Source of the DNA: Limnohabitans sp.
GTDB taxonomy: Bacteria; Pseudomonadota; Gammaproteobacteria; Burkholderiales; Burkholderiaceae_C
Direction of reading: 5' to 3'
NCBI GenBank assembly: GCA_030158125.1
Contig: JAOATL010000004.1
Coordinates: forward strand, 124,001-188,000
Length of the DNA: 64,000 nucleotides
Under the pieces are notes generated by a model. The model saw nothing but the letters and a program-made list of their open reading frames with translations. It ran no database searches and was not told the DNA's origin. The position numbers and the translations under genes are program-made. This document shows positions 1 to 7,549 of this stretch, piece after piece. Positions within the stretch are counted from its first letter, which is position 1, and every line of letters begins with the position of its first letter.

Positions 1-1004
1 CCGCCTGCCGCTCCACTCATGTCCACATAACTGGTGCCACCTGGCAGCGTGTCGATCTCTCGGTTCTTCATCGAGGATGGAACTTGCAACGGTGGGCGAG
101 TCATGTAGTCAATGGCCTGCGCTTTGCGTAGCTGCTCATGCTGCAACTGCTTGATGTCACCCAGCGCTTCCATGCCAGGGCTTGAGCCATAAATGTCACC
201 GCCAGTTGCAGACCAGCGCGGCACCAAACCACGAAACACCTTGAAACCAGACTCGCGCAAATACTCACCCTTGTCCGAACCCAATTCAAAGTAGACGGAT
301 TTGTAGGGCATGTTCTTGGCATCGCGCATCTTTGGATCGCGATCAATGCGCGGCTCGATTGCATGCACCAGCGTCACCCAAGTATCAAGCGAGCCACGGT
401 CATGCAGCGTTTTGATGGAGTTGGACACGTTGTCAATTCCAAACTCGCCCACGATCTCGCTCACGGTCTTTTGGAATTCGCGGTACATCGTGGTGACGTT
501 GCCACGATAGTCGGTGGCAATGGCGAACTCACCTGCCGTAAGAACGTGGTGCCTGATCACCTCATCGAAGTCGTCCATCATCACTGCTGCGCCGGTACCA
601 AACGCACCGATTTCCTCATACATGGAGTGCAGTGAGCGGTAGGTGTTAGAGCGCTGGAAGATGTCCAGCATTTGGCGCTGCACAGCGGACAGCCACAACT
701 TTACCGGCATGTAGTCCATCAAGTCAGGGTCAGCAGTGGCCAAGCGAAACCATGGACGTGCTGGACTTGTTGCACCGCCCATCAGGCCAGCACCAAGCAC
801 GCGAAGCGCACGGGTACCGGTGTTGTCATAGATGTTGTTGTGCCGGCGCTCACCCCGATTGCGATCATTCACGAAGTAACGGCCACTGCGAGGCAGCAAG
901 TAATCGCTGATCTCTTTCCAGTGGGACATGTAAGAGGATCGCTCGTTTTTGAGCGCACCCCAGCGCGAATACAAGCGATCGCGTGGTGTTTTGTTTTCTG
1001 CCAT
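1..1004 (-). CDS. Phage portal (head-to-tail connector) protein, 3' end outside window
   Basis: The ATG is at 1004 and the frame stays open to the window edge, giving 334 visible residues of a protein that in this family is usually 500-560 residues. The start (MAENKTPRDRLYSRWGALKN) followed by a tryptophan-rich helix, an IYDNTGTRALRVLGAGLMGG segment and TSPARPWFRL is the pattern of the podoviral head-tail connector family (PF12236). By family knowledge it forms the dodecameric ring at the capsid vertex through which DNA is packaged and to which the short tail binds. It follows the 1008-1772 gene by 3 bp in the same leftward unit as the terminase genes, the usual position. The family call is firm; the missing C-terminus cannot be judged. 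Confidence 0.88.
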   Translation of the reverse strand, partial: MAENKTPRDRLYSRWGALKNERSSYMSHWKEISDYLLPRSGRYFVNDRNRGERRHNNIYDNTGTRALRVLGAGLMGGATSPARPWFRLATADPDLMDYMPVKLWLSAVQRQMLDIFQRSNTYRSLHSMYEEIGAFGTGAAVMMDDFDEVIRHHVLTAGEFAIATDYRGNVTTMYREFQKTVSEIVGEFGIDNVSNSIKTLHDRGSLDTWVTLVHAIEPRIDRDPKMRDAKNMPYKSVYFELGSDKGEYLRESGFKVFRGLVPRWSATGGDIYGSSPGMEALGDIKQLQHEQLRKAQAIDYMTRPPLQVPSSMKNREIDTLPGGTSYVDMSGAAG

Positions 1005-1007
1005 TCT

Positions 1008-1772
1008 TTAGCTCCCGAGTAGCGTGTTTTTGCCAAGTGGCAGTGATGCGGATGTAATGCCACCCGTACCCGTAAGCATCGTTCCCGATTGACCCGTCAA
1101 TCCTTGACGTTCGTTTTTGGCGATGAATGCCTCAGTGATTGGCTTCTTTTGATTGGCGCGATTCTTTGCTTCTTCGGCCAGCTGCGCATTAGCTGCGGCT
1201 TGCTCGCGCTGCTGAGCCAGGGTCTGCTCATATTGAGAACTTTGCTGCGTCAGTAATGTGTTGAACTGCTGCGATTGCTGCTGCAAACCGGCTTGCGCTG
1301 CTGCTCGTTCAGCGGCAAGAGTCTGCTCCAGCTGCGACTGCTGACCAGCCAGAACCCCAGTGAACTGAGTATCACGAGCTAATAGGCTGGCATCAGCTTT
1401 TGTTCGTTCCTCCGTAAGCAACGTCTCAAAAGACTTTTGTTGCCCAGAAATGAGCTGCTCGTACTGGCTTTGCTGTTGAGTCAATAGCGACTGATTGTTC
1501 AGCGTCAATTGCTCCATTTGCTTGCGCTGTTCTTCAAGCTGTGCTTTTAGTGCTGCCGTTTGGTTATCAATGGCTGACGCCTGATTAGTTGACGTTTGTT
1601 GCGCTACATTGACCGCCTCTCGCTGTGCGTTTGCTGCATCTTTTGAATTTTTATAACTTGCAGCCACACCTGCACCAGCAAGGCCAGCTGCACCAATGGC
1701 GGTTGCTGAAATTCCAGCGACCGTACTTGCAGCTGCTGCCGCACCTAAACCAACGACTGCTGAAACGGCCAT
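1008..1772 (-). CDS. Phage coiled-coil protein, glutamine-rich, between portal and dioxygenase/GNAT gene
   Basis: A 254-residue protein of unknown function. I chose the ATG at 1772 because an AAGGAG ribosome site lies 8 bases upstream; a longer frame up to 1865 would overlap the preceding gene. Residues 1-45 are glycine/alanine-rich and hydrophobic (MAVSAVVGLGAAAAAS...), like a membrane or capsid-interacting segment. Residues about 50-215 are a long heptad-like coiled coil extremely rich in Gln, Ala and Glu with repeated QQSQ(Y/F)xxLL units. The position next to the portal suggests a virion or internal head protein, or a scaffold, but this is inference from location and composition only. Confidence 0.75.
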   Translation of the reverse strand: MAVSAVVGLGAAAAASTVAGISATAIGAAGLAGAGVAASYKNSKDAANAQREAVNVAQQTSTNQASAIDNQTAALKAQLEEQRKQMEQLTLNNQSLLTQQQSQYEQLISGQQKSFETLLTEERTKADASLLARDTQFTGVLAGQQSQLEQTLAAERAAAQAGLQQQSQQFNTLLTQQSSQYEQTLAQQREQAAANAQLAEEAKNRANQKKPITEAFIAKNERQGLTGQSGTMLTGTGGITSASLPLGKNTLLGS

Positions 1773-1774
1773 GA

Positions 1775-2815
1775 TCAAATCTCCTTCGAATAGATAATGT
1801 CCTGCACGCCATACCCCATGCGAGGCATGATCTTGTCCAGGCTGGTGCCCTGCTTGGCGTGCCACAGCATCAGCTGAGCACCACGTGCGCGGGCAACTTT
1901 TTCGGTTTCACGGATCAGGCGCAAGCCCACCGTGCTCGGTCGCAGATCTTCACGAAGGAACAACACATCGTTGTTGGCCACAATCAGATCGGCGTAGTGA
2001 ATGTGCGGTCCAATAAAGCAGACCGAATAGCCAACGATCTCACCATCAAAATCTAGAGCGGCCAGGCACAAAAGCGCACCGTGGCGCTCCATTTCTTCGT
2101 ATCGACGGCGATCAGGCTTGAGCACCATGACCTGCTTGTTCTTGGCCACTTCATTCCAATGCAAAGCAAGCAGATCCCACATCTCATCAATGCGAGCGCT
2201 CATCGGCATTTCAACAATGCGTACGCCAGCAGCACAATTGGACTGCACGCTACTTAGCTGGCGCACCGTAAAGCTGGGCACAACGGCATCGAAAATCAGG
2301 TGAATGCGATCGCTGTCTGAATCGTTGCGCAGCGAGTGCTGGCCGCGATGGTTAAACCACCACAATTCACCCGTTTGCATGTGCACGGTTTCATCATCGC
2401 AGCTGAAAGTGTTACCAAAATTTGACTTGAGCACCAAGTGAAAACGGGAGTACGCTTTAGCGTACCGGCCGGTGTCCTCGTGAGGGTCAATTAAACCGCC
2501 AGGCTTTAACTTGACGATCAGCACCCGGCCAAGTTGGGTCGATCCGATCTGCCGCAACACGGGCGCCACCAACGGATAGACGGCCTGCGCCAGCTCATGC
2601 ATCGATGGATAGTCAACGGCTCGCAGCTCGTTAAATACGGTGTCTAGCGTAATGTCCCGTGGACCTCGCAGCCAGATGCATTCGGTATCGTGATGCGGCG
2701 ATCCAGGCGCTTCCTGGCGAACCGTGATCTCATCCCATAGAGTCGGTTGTGCCTTGAGCGAGTCGAGCAATGGCCCGACCGCCAGATCGGTCATCAGTCG
2801 TTGGAAGTGCTGCAT
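1775..2815 (-). CDS. Fused 2-oxoglutarate/Fe(II) dioxygenase (Asp/Asn hydroxylase-like) and GNAT acetyltransferase
   Basis: 346 residues. The N-terminal half (about 40-180) has the iron and cosubstrate pattern of aspartyl/asparaginyl beta-hydroxylases: H112-x-D114 in LIDPHEDTG, distal H160 in NHRGQHSL, and R170 ten residues later in SDRIHLIFD, the spacing known for 2-oxoglutarate binding in that family. The C-terminal half (about 198-346) resembles a GNAT acetyltransferase, with a beta-strand/helix block LREDLRPSTVGLRLIRETEK that matches motif A but with a loose acetyl-CoA loop, followed by the strand QLMLWHA and the closing MGYGVQDIIYSK. It lies between the terminase large subunit (9 bp gap) and the coiled-coil gene. 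Substrates are unknown; capsid or host protein modification are possibilities. The first residues could start at Met8 instead. Confidence 0.78.
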   Translation of the reverse strand: MQHFQRLMTDLAVGPLLDSLKAQPTLWDEITVRQEAPGSPHHDTECIWLRGPRDITLDTVFNELRAVDYPSMHELAQAVYPLVAPVLRQIGSTQLGRVLIVKLKPGGLIDPHEDTGRYAKAYSRFHLVLKSNFGNTFSCDDETVHMQTGELWWFNHRGQHSLRNDSDSDRIHLIFDAVVPSFTVRQLSSVQSNCAAGVRIVEMPMSARIDEMWDLLALHWNEVAKNKQVMVLKPDRRRYEEMERHGALLCLAALDFDGEIVGYSVCFIGPHIHYADLIVANNDVLFLREDLRPSTVGLRLIRETEKVARARGAQLMLWHAKQGTSLDKIMPRMGYGVQDIIYSKEI

Positions 2816-2824
2816 CAGGCTCAG

Positions 2825-4306
2825 TCATCGGATAAGACTGAGCGGATCGTATTCACCCCTGTTTGCAGTACGCGCACCTAACTGCTGCATGAATGTGCGC
2901 TTGCCCACTGGGTGCGCAAAGGTCAGAGCCAGCGCATCAGCCTTGTCGGGCGATCGCCCCAGTATCTCTTTGATGTCATCCTTGTCGGCGATCCTAAACT
3001 TGTCGCCTTGGAAGGTGTATGTGACGGCGCAAAGCTCATCCTTCAGCTCATCGTCATCGGGCAGCGCTCCACCGGCTTTGACCCACTTAGCCATTTCAAA
3101 GTACATCTCGGAGCGTTTGTTGAAATAGCGCGGATCGTTTGGCTTGCCGCTGAAATACACCTCGATGCAATCCCGGCTGGTCATGCGCAGCGCATCGACC
3201 ACGCCAACGCCATAACCTCCCGTGGCATCCACGAACGTGGCATCAGGATCGTGTTCGTCCATCTCAATGCCAACCTGGCCAGCCACTAGCATGGTGTCAG
3301 GGATGCGCATTTGCCTGAGCGGATAAGCGATCTTTCCCTGGCGTCTGGCCAGCACCGTGCTGTCATCGCCCTGCCTGGCCACATCCAGGCCAAACACCAC
3401 AGCTGCAAACTCGAACTCACCCTCACGGTAGACACGCTTGATCGCAGCTTCCACATCCTCAGGACCAAGCAATGCATTGGCCGATGTACGTGGAAACACG
3501 CCCCGTACGCGAACCCGAACAAAGTCCGAATCCTCACCGTAGTCGTCCACCCATTCCTGGATCTTGGTCTTGTTGGTGATCTTGACCGTGCGACTGTCGA
3601 TCTGACGGGTAAGCCATCGATGCTTGAACCGGCCAAAACACTCACGGAATCGACCGGTGTTTTGGGTCGGGTTTCCAAAGCAGCACCAAATGATCTCGGT
3701 GTCGGCATCGGTAAGCGCACCCTCGGACACTTCCCAGATCAGATCATGAATGGCCGAAGCCTCATCGAATACCAGCAAAATGCGCTTGCCTTGATTGTGC
3801 AGGCCAGCAAAGGCCTCGGTGTTACGCTCAGACCAAGGCACCATGTCAATGCGCCAGGTCTTTTCGTGATCAGGGTCCTTGGAAAAAAGCGCCGTGGCCG
3901 TGTGATCAAACCAATGCCTGGTGATGCAAAGGCGGTACCACTTGGCCACCTCGGCCCAAGTCTTGGTCTTGAGCTGGTTCTCGGTGTTTGCCGTGACAAC
4001 GCCCTTGGTGTCCTCAAAGGTCGAGATTGCCCACAGAATGACCCAACTCACCAGGGCAGACTTGCCGATACCGTGGCCTGAAGCAATGGCAATCTGAACC
4101 GCTTCGGCGACTTTGATCTCACCAGCGCGCAACTTCTCGCCAATCCCAGCCAACACATCGCGCTGCCACTGATCGGGTCCATCCTTAAACTTGGCCAACT
4201 CACCCTTGCCCCATTCAAAGGCAAACATGACGAACCCAAGCGGGTCATGCGTGAAGCCTGCAATGGCTTCGACCAGTTCGGCCTCAGCCTTGTTTCGTGC
4301 GCTCAC
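2825..4306 (-). CDS. Phage terminase, large subunit
   Basis: 493 residues, ATG at 4306. ATPase domain: Walker A SGHGIGKSAL at 76-85, Walker B LLVFDEAS at 177-184 with catalytic E182, and the coupling motif GNPTQNTG at 211-218. Nuclease domain (RNase H fold): D308 in FGLDVARQGDD, D360 in FVDATGGYG, and a late Asp in SPDKADALALTFA. By family knowledge it cuts concatemeric phage DNA and pumps it through the portal. The start overlaps the small subunit end by 23 bases, typical of translational coupling. The length and motifs are complete, so this gene looks functional. Confidence 0.93.
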   Translation of the reverse strand: MSARNKAEAELVEAIAGFTHDPLGFVMFAFEWGKGELAKFKDGPDQWQRDVLAGIGEKLRAGEIKVAEAVQIAIASGHGIGKSALVSWVILWAISTFEDTKGVVTANTENQLKTKTWAEVAKWYRLCITRHWFDHTATALFSKDPDHEKTWRIDMVPWSERNTEAFAGLHNQGKRILLVFDEASAIHDLIWEVSEGALTDADTEIIWCCFGNPTQNTGRFRECFGRFKHRWLTRQIDSRTVKITNKTKIQEWVDDYGEDSDFVRVRVRGVFPRTSANALLGPEDVEAAIKRVYREGEFEFAAVVFGLDVARQGDDSTVLARRQGKIAYPLRQMRIPDTMLVAGQVGIEMDEHDPDATFVDATGGYGVGVVDALRMTSRDCIEVYFSGKPNDPRYFNKRSEMYFEMAKWVKAGGALPDDDELKDELCAVTYTFQGDKFRIADKDDIKEILGRSPDKADALALTFAHPVGKRTFMQQLGARTANRGEYDPLSLIR

Positions 4307-4889
4307 GGGCTTCCTTAATGCGCTCGGCCAGGCTCGATGTCACATCGACCTCGATCTTGTCGGTGAAAAGCTTGAGGTGCCGACCCAGCATCTCCAAGCT
4401 TCCGCGCTTGTCCCAAAACTTGATCTTGGCGGTGTGCTCGACTTCCACCGGTTCAGATCCTGGTATCTTGCTAGTCACCACCTCGATGCTGGAAATGGAT
4501 GCGGCGATCTCATCGGGCAGCATGTGCACCGGCAGCAGATTGCCTGCCTGATCGAACACTTTTCGGATGTCGGCAAACGCCAGCTTCGTGATCTCATTAA
4601 GCACACGATCCCCATTCAGCTCGACTTTTGCCGCTCGTTTGTCCATCGCGGCCTGTATTTCAGCCTTGACTGAAGTTTTCCGAAGCAGCTGATAGCCCTG
4701 CTCCTCACACGTTTTTGGGCTATACCCCGCACGTACAGCAGCCTGCGTCGCATTCAGATCGACCAGGTATTCCCGCACGAATGCGGCTTGTTTTGGGGTT
4801 AATGCTTTGGACTTCATGGCTTGATCAATAATGTCTGGTGCGCTTTGCGCTTCACGCGCACGGGTTTTTCTCTGGTTTAGAAGGGTCAC
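4284..4889 (-). CDS. Phage terminase, small subunit
   Basis: 201 residues if begun at the GTG at 4889; an ATG at 4817 (residue 25) would give 177 residues and starts just before the conserved block LTPKQAAFVREYLVDLNATQ, so either start is possible. The block with AAVRAGYSPKTCEEQGYQLL is the helix-turn-helix of Terminase_2-type small subunits (PF03592). The middle and C-terminus (ADIRKVFDQAGNL, GSLEMLGRHLKLFTDKIEV) also fit the family. It recognises the packaging site and recruits the large subunit, whose gene follows with a 23-base overlap. The divergent lipoprotein gene begins at 4892, only 3 bases from the GTG, which slightly favours the shorter form. Confidence 0.9.
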   Translation of the reverse strand: MTLLNQRKTRAREAQSAPDIIDQAMKSKALTPKQAAFVREYLVDLNATQAAVRAGYSPKTCEEQGYQLLRKTSVKAEIQAAMDKRAAKVELNGDRVLNEITKLAFADIRKVFDQAGNLLPVHMLPDEIAASISSIEVVTSKIPGSEPVEVEHTAKIKFWDKRGSLEMLGRHLKLFTDKIEVDVTSSLAERIKEARERTKQG

Positions 4890-4891
4890 AC

Positions 4892-5215
4892 ATGCAACGC
4901 ATCATCATCCTCATTTGCTCGGCAATCTTGGCAGGCTGCGCCAGCACGCCCATGTCCGATCGTGCCGCTCGCATCCAAGTGCACAGCCAATACAGCACGC
5001 TGCTGGCCAACTGCCAAAACTTGGGCCCATTAAAAGTGAGCGCCCAAGCTGCTGGAACCTTGGATGAAGGATTCAGCGAGGCCCAGATCAAACTGCGTGA
5101 AGCAGCAGTTAATCTGAACGCCGATACAGCGGTGATCGTAAGCAGTGATCGAATCATGCACAGCCTTTACAACAGGGAACGGGTCATTCACGGCGCAGCT
5201 CTTCGCTGCTATTGA
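4892..5215 (+). CDS. Small lipoprotein inserted against the direction of the late genes (moron candidate)
   Basis: 107 residues. The ATG at 4892 is chosen because it has an AGAAGGG ribosome site 6 bases upstream and begins a lipoprotein signal, MQRIIILICSAILAGC, with lipobox LAGC and Cys16 as the lipidated residue. The mature part has Cys residues near both ends (ANCQNLG and LRCY) and a KLREAAVNLNADTAVIVSS segment that resembles the DUF4156-type outer-membrane lipoproteins; that resemblance is by eye and weak. It is the only plus-strand gene among more than 9 kb of minus-strand genes, which suggests independent expression in the lysogen. It could also be an accessory surface or exclusion protein. 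An Rz1-type spanin is unlikely because it lacks the proline-rich form and an overlapping Rz gene. Confidence 0.72.
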   Translation: MQRIIILICSAILAGCASTPMSDRAARIQVHSQYSTLLANCQNLGPLKVSAQAAGTLDEGFSEAQIKLREAAVNLNADTAVIVSSDRIMHSLYNRERVIHGAALRCY

Positions 5216-5459
5216 CACTCTCGGGCACGTCAATGCGACGCCAATCTGAGACATGCTGTCCTCGGCGCCGGTACTTGATCCAGCCTGCGATGGTTGACTT
5301 GCTTACCTCGAACTTCTCAGCCAGCTTTTTGTAGCTCATGCCATCGGCGTGCAGCTGACGCGCCAGTTCGATCTCGGCATCGGTGTGTGTGGCATGCTGA
5401 TGGTCCTCGCCAATGCGAAGGCCCCGATCATTCACCTTGACAATGCGGATCGTTCCCAT
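5184..5459 (-). CDS. Small phage helix-turn-helix protein
   Basis: 91 residues, ATG at 5459. The central block AEIELARQLHADGMSYKKLAEKFEVSKSTIAGWIKYRRR is a clear helix-turn-helix of the resolvase/Hin C-terminal type often found in small phage proteins upstream of the terminase. The N-terminus (RGLRIGEDHQHATHTD) also fits that group. Its role is not known: it may be a DNA-binding regulator or packaging accessory. The 3' end overlaps the tail of the convergent lipoprotein gene by 32 bases. Confidence 0.75.
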   Translation of the reverse strand: MGTIRIVKVNDRGLRIGEDHQHATHTDAEIELARQLHADGMSYKKLAEKFEVSKSTIAGWIKYRRRGQHVSDWRRIDVPESVNSSEELRRE

Positions 5460-5466
5460 GCTTGCC

Positions 5467-5652
5467 TCAGTAGTGTTGGGCCACGGCCTTCTTTAGAGCC
5501 CGGTACTGGCCGCGCTGGCTGTCAGCGGCGACCACCTGCTGCCTGCTACCAAAACCCACCCACATTTTTTTGTACTCCACGGCAGGCAGATTCTTGGACT
5601 TAGCAATGTGCTGCGCCATCTTGCGCACGGCTTTGGCTCGTTTCTGGTTCAT
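5467..5652 (-). CDS. Hypothetical small basic phage protein
   Basis: 61 residues, ATG at 5652, strongly basic (MNQKRAKAVRKMAQHIAKSK). It carries a WVGFGSRQQVV stretch followed by RGQYRALKKAV. I do not recognise a family. It overlaps the end of the preceding gene by 4 bases (ATGA) and ends 7 bp before the HTH gene, so it belongs to the same leftward unit. Its charge would suit nucleic-acid binding, but nothing else supports that. Confidence 0.6.
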   Translation of the reverse strand: MNQKRAKAVRKMAQHIAKSKNLPAVEYKKMWVGFGSRQQVVAADSQRGQYRALKKAVAQHY

Positions 5653-5825
5653 GCTTCTTCTTTCTTGAAGTGATCGGGATACAAACGCCGGGCAATCTCG
5701 GTAGCGCGTTCAACAGCCTTGATCCTGGCCATTGGATCGGCAGCGCTTGGCTTGACCTGGGCGGCTTTCTTCAGCGCCTCAGCGGCTGTGTTGGGCAGCG
5801 TGCCTTGTGGTTTTTGATCGCTCAT
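5649..5825 (-). CDS. Hypothetical small phage protein
   Basis: 58 residues from the ATG at 5825, preferred over a longer frame (to 5867) because the ATG overlaps the preceding stop as ATGA, the rule in this unit. The protein is Ala/Lys-rich (MSDQKPQGTLPNTAAEALKK) with a C-terminal helix AVERATEIARRLYPDHFKK. No known family was recognised. The position in a tightly coupled chain of small genes is the main support. Confidence 0.58.
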   Translation of the reverse strand: MSDQKPQGTLPNTAAEALKKAAQVKPSAADPMARIKAVERATEIARRLYPDHFKKEEA

Positions 5826-6223
5826 GCAATGCCTTTCCAATCGTTCGAATGCTTTGCGTACATCCATGCGGCCTCATCCACCACATCGGCCGGTGTGATC
5901 GCGATGATTCGGGCGGCTGCTTGCAGACCGGAATACAACGATCCTCGGTCCACGTCGGTAATCGTCGGCCGTTTGGCCAAGTCATCCAGTGCGTTGACGC
6001 TGGCCCGGACTATTCGCATATCAGGCTCATCGCCATCCCAGCCCAAAGCAATCGCGCAAGCAGCCGAAACCGAGAACATGACCGATCCATACGCCAGCAG
6101 TTTTTCGCGATCGGCGCCAGTCAATGCGTGAATCTGTGCGTTCAGCGCTTGGCTTGTCCACTTCTGGCGAATCATCGCCCGCTCAATCGGATGCATGCGC
6201 ACCAGCTTTTGCTTGCGCTTCAT
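5822..6223 (-). CDS. Hypothetical phage protein between RusA and terminase genes
   Basis: 133 residues, ATG at 6223 overlapping the RusA stop as ATGA. It begins with a basic stretch (MKRKQKLVRMHPIERAMIRQ) and continues as predicted helices including MFSVSAACAIALGWDG and GLQAAARIIAITPADVVDEA. I do not recognise the family. The first helix pair resembles short regulatory proteins found after rusA in phages, but no activity can be assigned from motifs. Confidence 0.65.
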   Translation of the reverse strand: MKRKQKLVRMHPIERAMIRQKWTSQALNAQIHALTGADREKLLAYGSVMFSVSAACAIALGWDGDEPDMRIVRASVNALDDLAKRPTITDVDRGSLYSGLQAAARIIAITPADVVDEAAWMYAKHSNDWKGIA

Positions 6224-6582
6224 GCCACACCTCCAAGCCCTCGGATTTCAACCACGACCTTCGAGCCGGTGTCGTCAGCTACATCAAGCGTGACGCGAAA
6301 CCCCTTGTCATTGAAGTGCAACGCATCGGCCAAACCATCCAGGCCGGCCTTCATTGATGCAAACATGTTGTCCATGTCCCGATGGCGCCGATCGGGCGGG
6401 TAAAACATCAGGTGCACTTCAGCTTTTTCGCATCCGGCCAGGCTGGTCGAATCAAATCCGGCTTCTTTGGCCAGCGCCCAGCACGTTTGTCGATAGTGCT
6501 TTTTGAACTTTGCCACCTTCATAAAATGCAGGCGGGAATTAGGGTTCAACTCCTTGGGTGGAAATGGCAGTGTTACGTGCAT
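6220..6582 (-). CDS. rusA: RusA-type Holliday junction resolvase
   Basis: 120 residues, ATG at 6582, the normal RusA length. The diagnostic region is HRDMDNMFASMKAGLDGLAD: D69 and D71 followed by N72 and the lysine/leucine helix, plus D92 in HFNDKGFRV, which supply the metal-binding acidic residues of the family. The opening MHVTLPFPPKELNPNSRLH is also typical. RusA cuts four-way DNA junctions symmetrically; in phages it resolves recombination intermediates before packaging. It sits in the leftward unit, overlapping the upstream HNH/Ref-like gene by 10 bases, and would act with the RecT, exonuclease and SSB proteins encoded on the rightward arm. Confidence 0.9.
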   Translation of the reverse strand: MHVTLPFPPKELNPNSRLHFMKVAKFKKHYRQTCWALAKEAGFDSTSLAGCEKAEVHLMFYPPDRRHRDMDNMFASMKAGLDGLADALHFNDKGFRVTLDVADDTGSKVVVEIRGLGGVA

Positions 6583-6854
6583 ACAGCGTCCATCAGTCTT
6601 TGAATCGTTACGGCCAAGGCATCCACCTCATCCATCTTTTTGAGTGCCCACATACGGCGCTGGCCATGCAGGCCTAATAGCGGACCTTGATGGCATGACT
6701 TGCACAAAGCCACCGAAGTAAACCACTGGCCTTGCTTAATCTCGTGACAGTCGCTTGGACCAGCGTCATCACAGACCGAGCACGGCAACTCTTTCACCCT
6801 CTCAATGTGATCGCGCTCAGCAACACTTGGAGCTTTTTTGTTCTTGCTTTGCAT
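6573..6854 (-). CDS. Small HNH/Ref-like zinc-binding phage protein
   Basis: 93 residues from the ATG at 6854, which overlaps the preceding stop as TGATG; an ATG at 6863 would add three residues. The core is CSVCDDAGPSDCHEIKQGQW followed by LCKSCHQGPLLGLHGQRRMW: two CxxC pairs and several His residues arranged as in phage Ref/DUF968-type HNH proteins, which in phage P1 enhance recombination by acting as a RecA-dependent nuclease. The nuclease call is inference, because the size is small and the catalytic His cannot be assigned with certainty. It lies next to rusA, which fits a recombination role. Confidence 0.68.
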   Translation of the reverse strand: MQSKNKKAPSVAERDHIERVKELPCSVCDDAGPSDCHEIKQGQWFTSVALCKSCHQGPLLGLHGQRRMWALKKMDEVDALAVTIQRLMDAVCT

Positions 6855-7306
6855 CAGCCCCATCCCATAACAATTTGCTCAAGCAGCCGGTCAGCCGTGG
6901 CGCGGTCCATTCCAGTCAGGATGAAACGAAGTACGCCATCGATCGCTGCCTGGTAGAACTGCTCAAATTCGTCCTGGTCCATCGAGTCGTACGCAATCGA
7001 CCTTGGAACCTGCGTCAGCTCACCCGTGCGTGGATCGATAACCGGATCTGCATAGCCGCTCACAAGCTTCACGGCAACAAGCGCCTTCTCAGTCGTGTCG
7101 TAAATTTCCGAGTTATCAGCGACCAGCGCTAGCAAGGCAAACAGCTTGCGGTGATGTTGGCCGTTGCGCGGCACTGCCCATTCCATGCGAAACCAAGTGC
7201 CAGGCGTCATGCGCTCGATGCGACGCTTGAGCTTGCTGTAAGCCTCATGATCGGCTGGCGTTGATCCACGCAAACCCTTGGGCGTTTTGATAAGTACCGC
7301 CCTCAT
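6854..7306 (-). CDS. DUF1367 family phage protein
   Basis: 150 residues, ATG at 7306 overlapping the preceding gene as ATGA. The stretch WFRMEWAVPRNGQHHRKLFA followed by LLALVADNSEIYDTTEKAL is the signature of DUF1367 (PF07105), small proteins found in the ninR-like replication/recombination regions of lambdoid and other temperate phages. Function is unknown. The neighbours (HNH/Ref-like protein, RusA) match the usual surroundings of this family. Confidence 0.82.
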   Translation of the reverse strand: MRAVLIKTPKGLRGSTPADHEAYSKLKRRIERMTPGTWFRMEWAVPRNGQHHRKLFALLALVADNSEIYDTTEKALVAVKLVSGYADPVIDPRTGELTQVPRSIAYDSMDQDEFEQFYQAAIDGVLRFILTGMDRATADRLLEQIVMGWG

Positions 7307-7509
7307 GGTTCCACCTCAAACAAATCCAGGTTGCGTGAGTCTCTGCGCTCAATCTTGACCGGCAGCAGCGATCGCACACGCGAACCGGACCGACGCGACA
7401 GCGGCAACAGATTGGCTTTGCGTGCACACTTTGGCCCCACCGGCTCCTGGCCAATCAAGACCGCAGGGTTTCGGGTGGCTCGCCCGCACAAAGCGCAATA
7501 GAGCTTCAC
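7303..7509 (-). CDS. Small cysteine-cluster phage protein
   Basis: 68 residues from a GTG at 7509, supported by a strong AGGAGG ribosome site 7 bases upstream. The N-terminus MKLYCALCGRATRNPAVLIG and then GPKCARKAN give three to four Cys residues spaced like a small zinc ribbon (CxxCG...C). The rest is basic and ends in LDLFEVEP. No function is known. It overlaps the start of the DUF1367 gene by 4 bases. Confidence 0.66.
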   Translation of the reverse strand: MKLYCALCGRATRNPAVLIGQEPVGPKCARKANLLPLSRRSGSRVRSLLPVKIERRDSRNLDLFEVEP

Positions 7510-7549
7510 AGAACACCCTCCTGCACGGCATGCGCTACTTCAGCCAAAC

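Noticed and set aside
4892-5215. Rz/Rz1 spanin pair.
   Set aside because: The lipoprotein is not nested in or next to an Rz-like membrane protein and is not proline-rich; no holin or endolysin is nearby.
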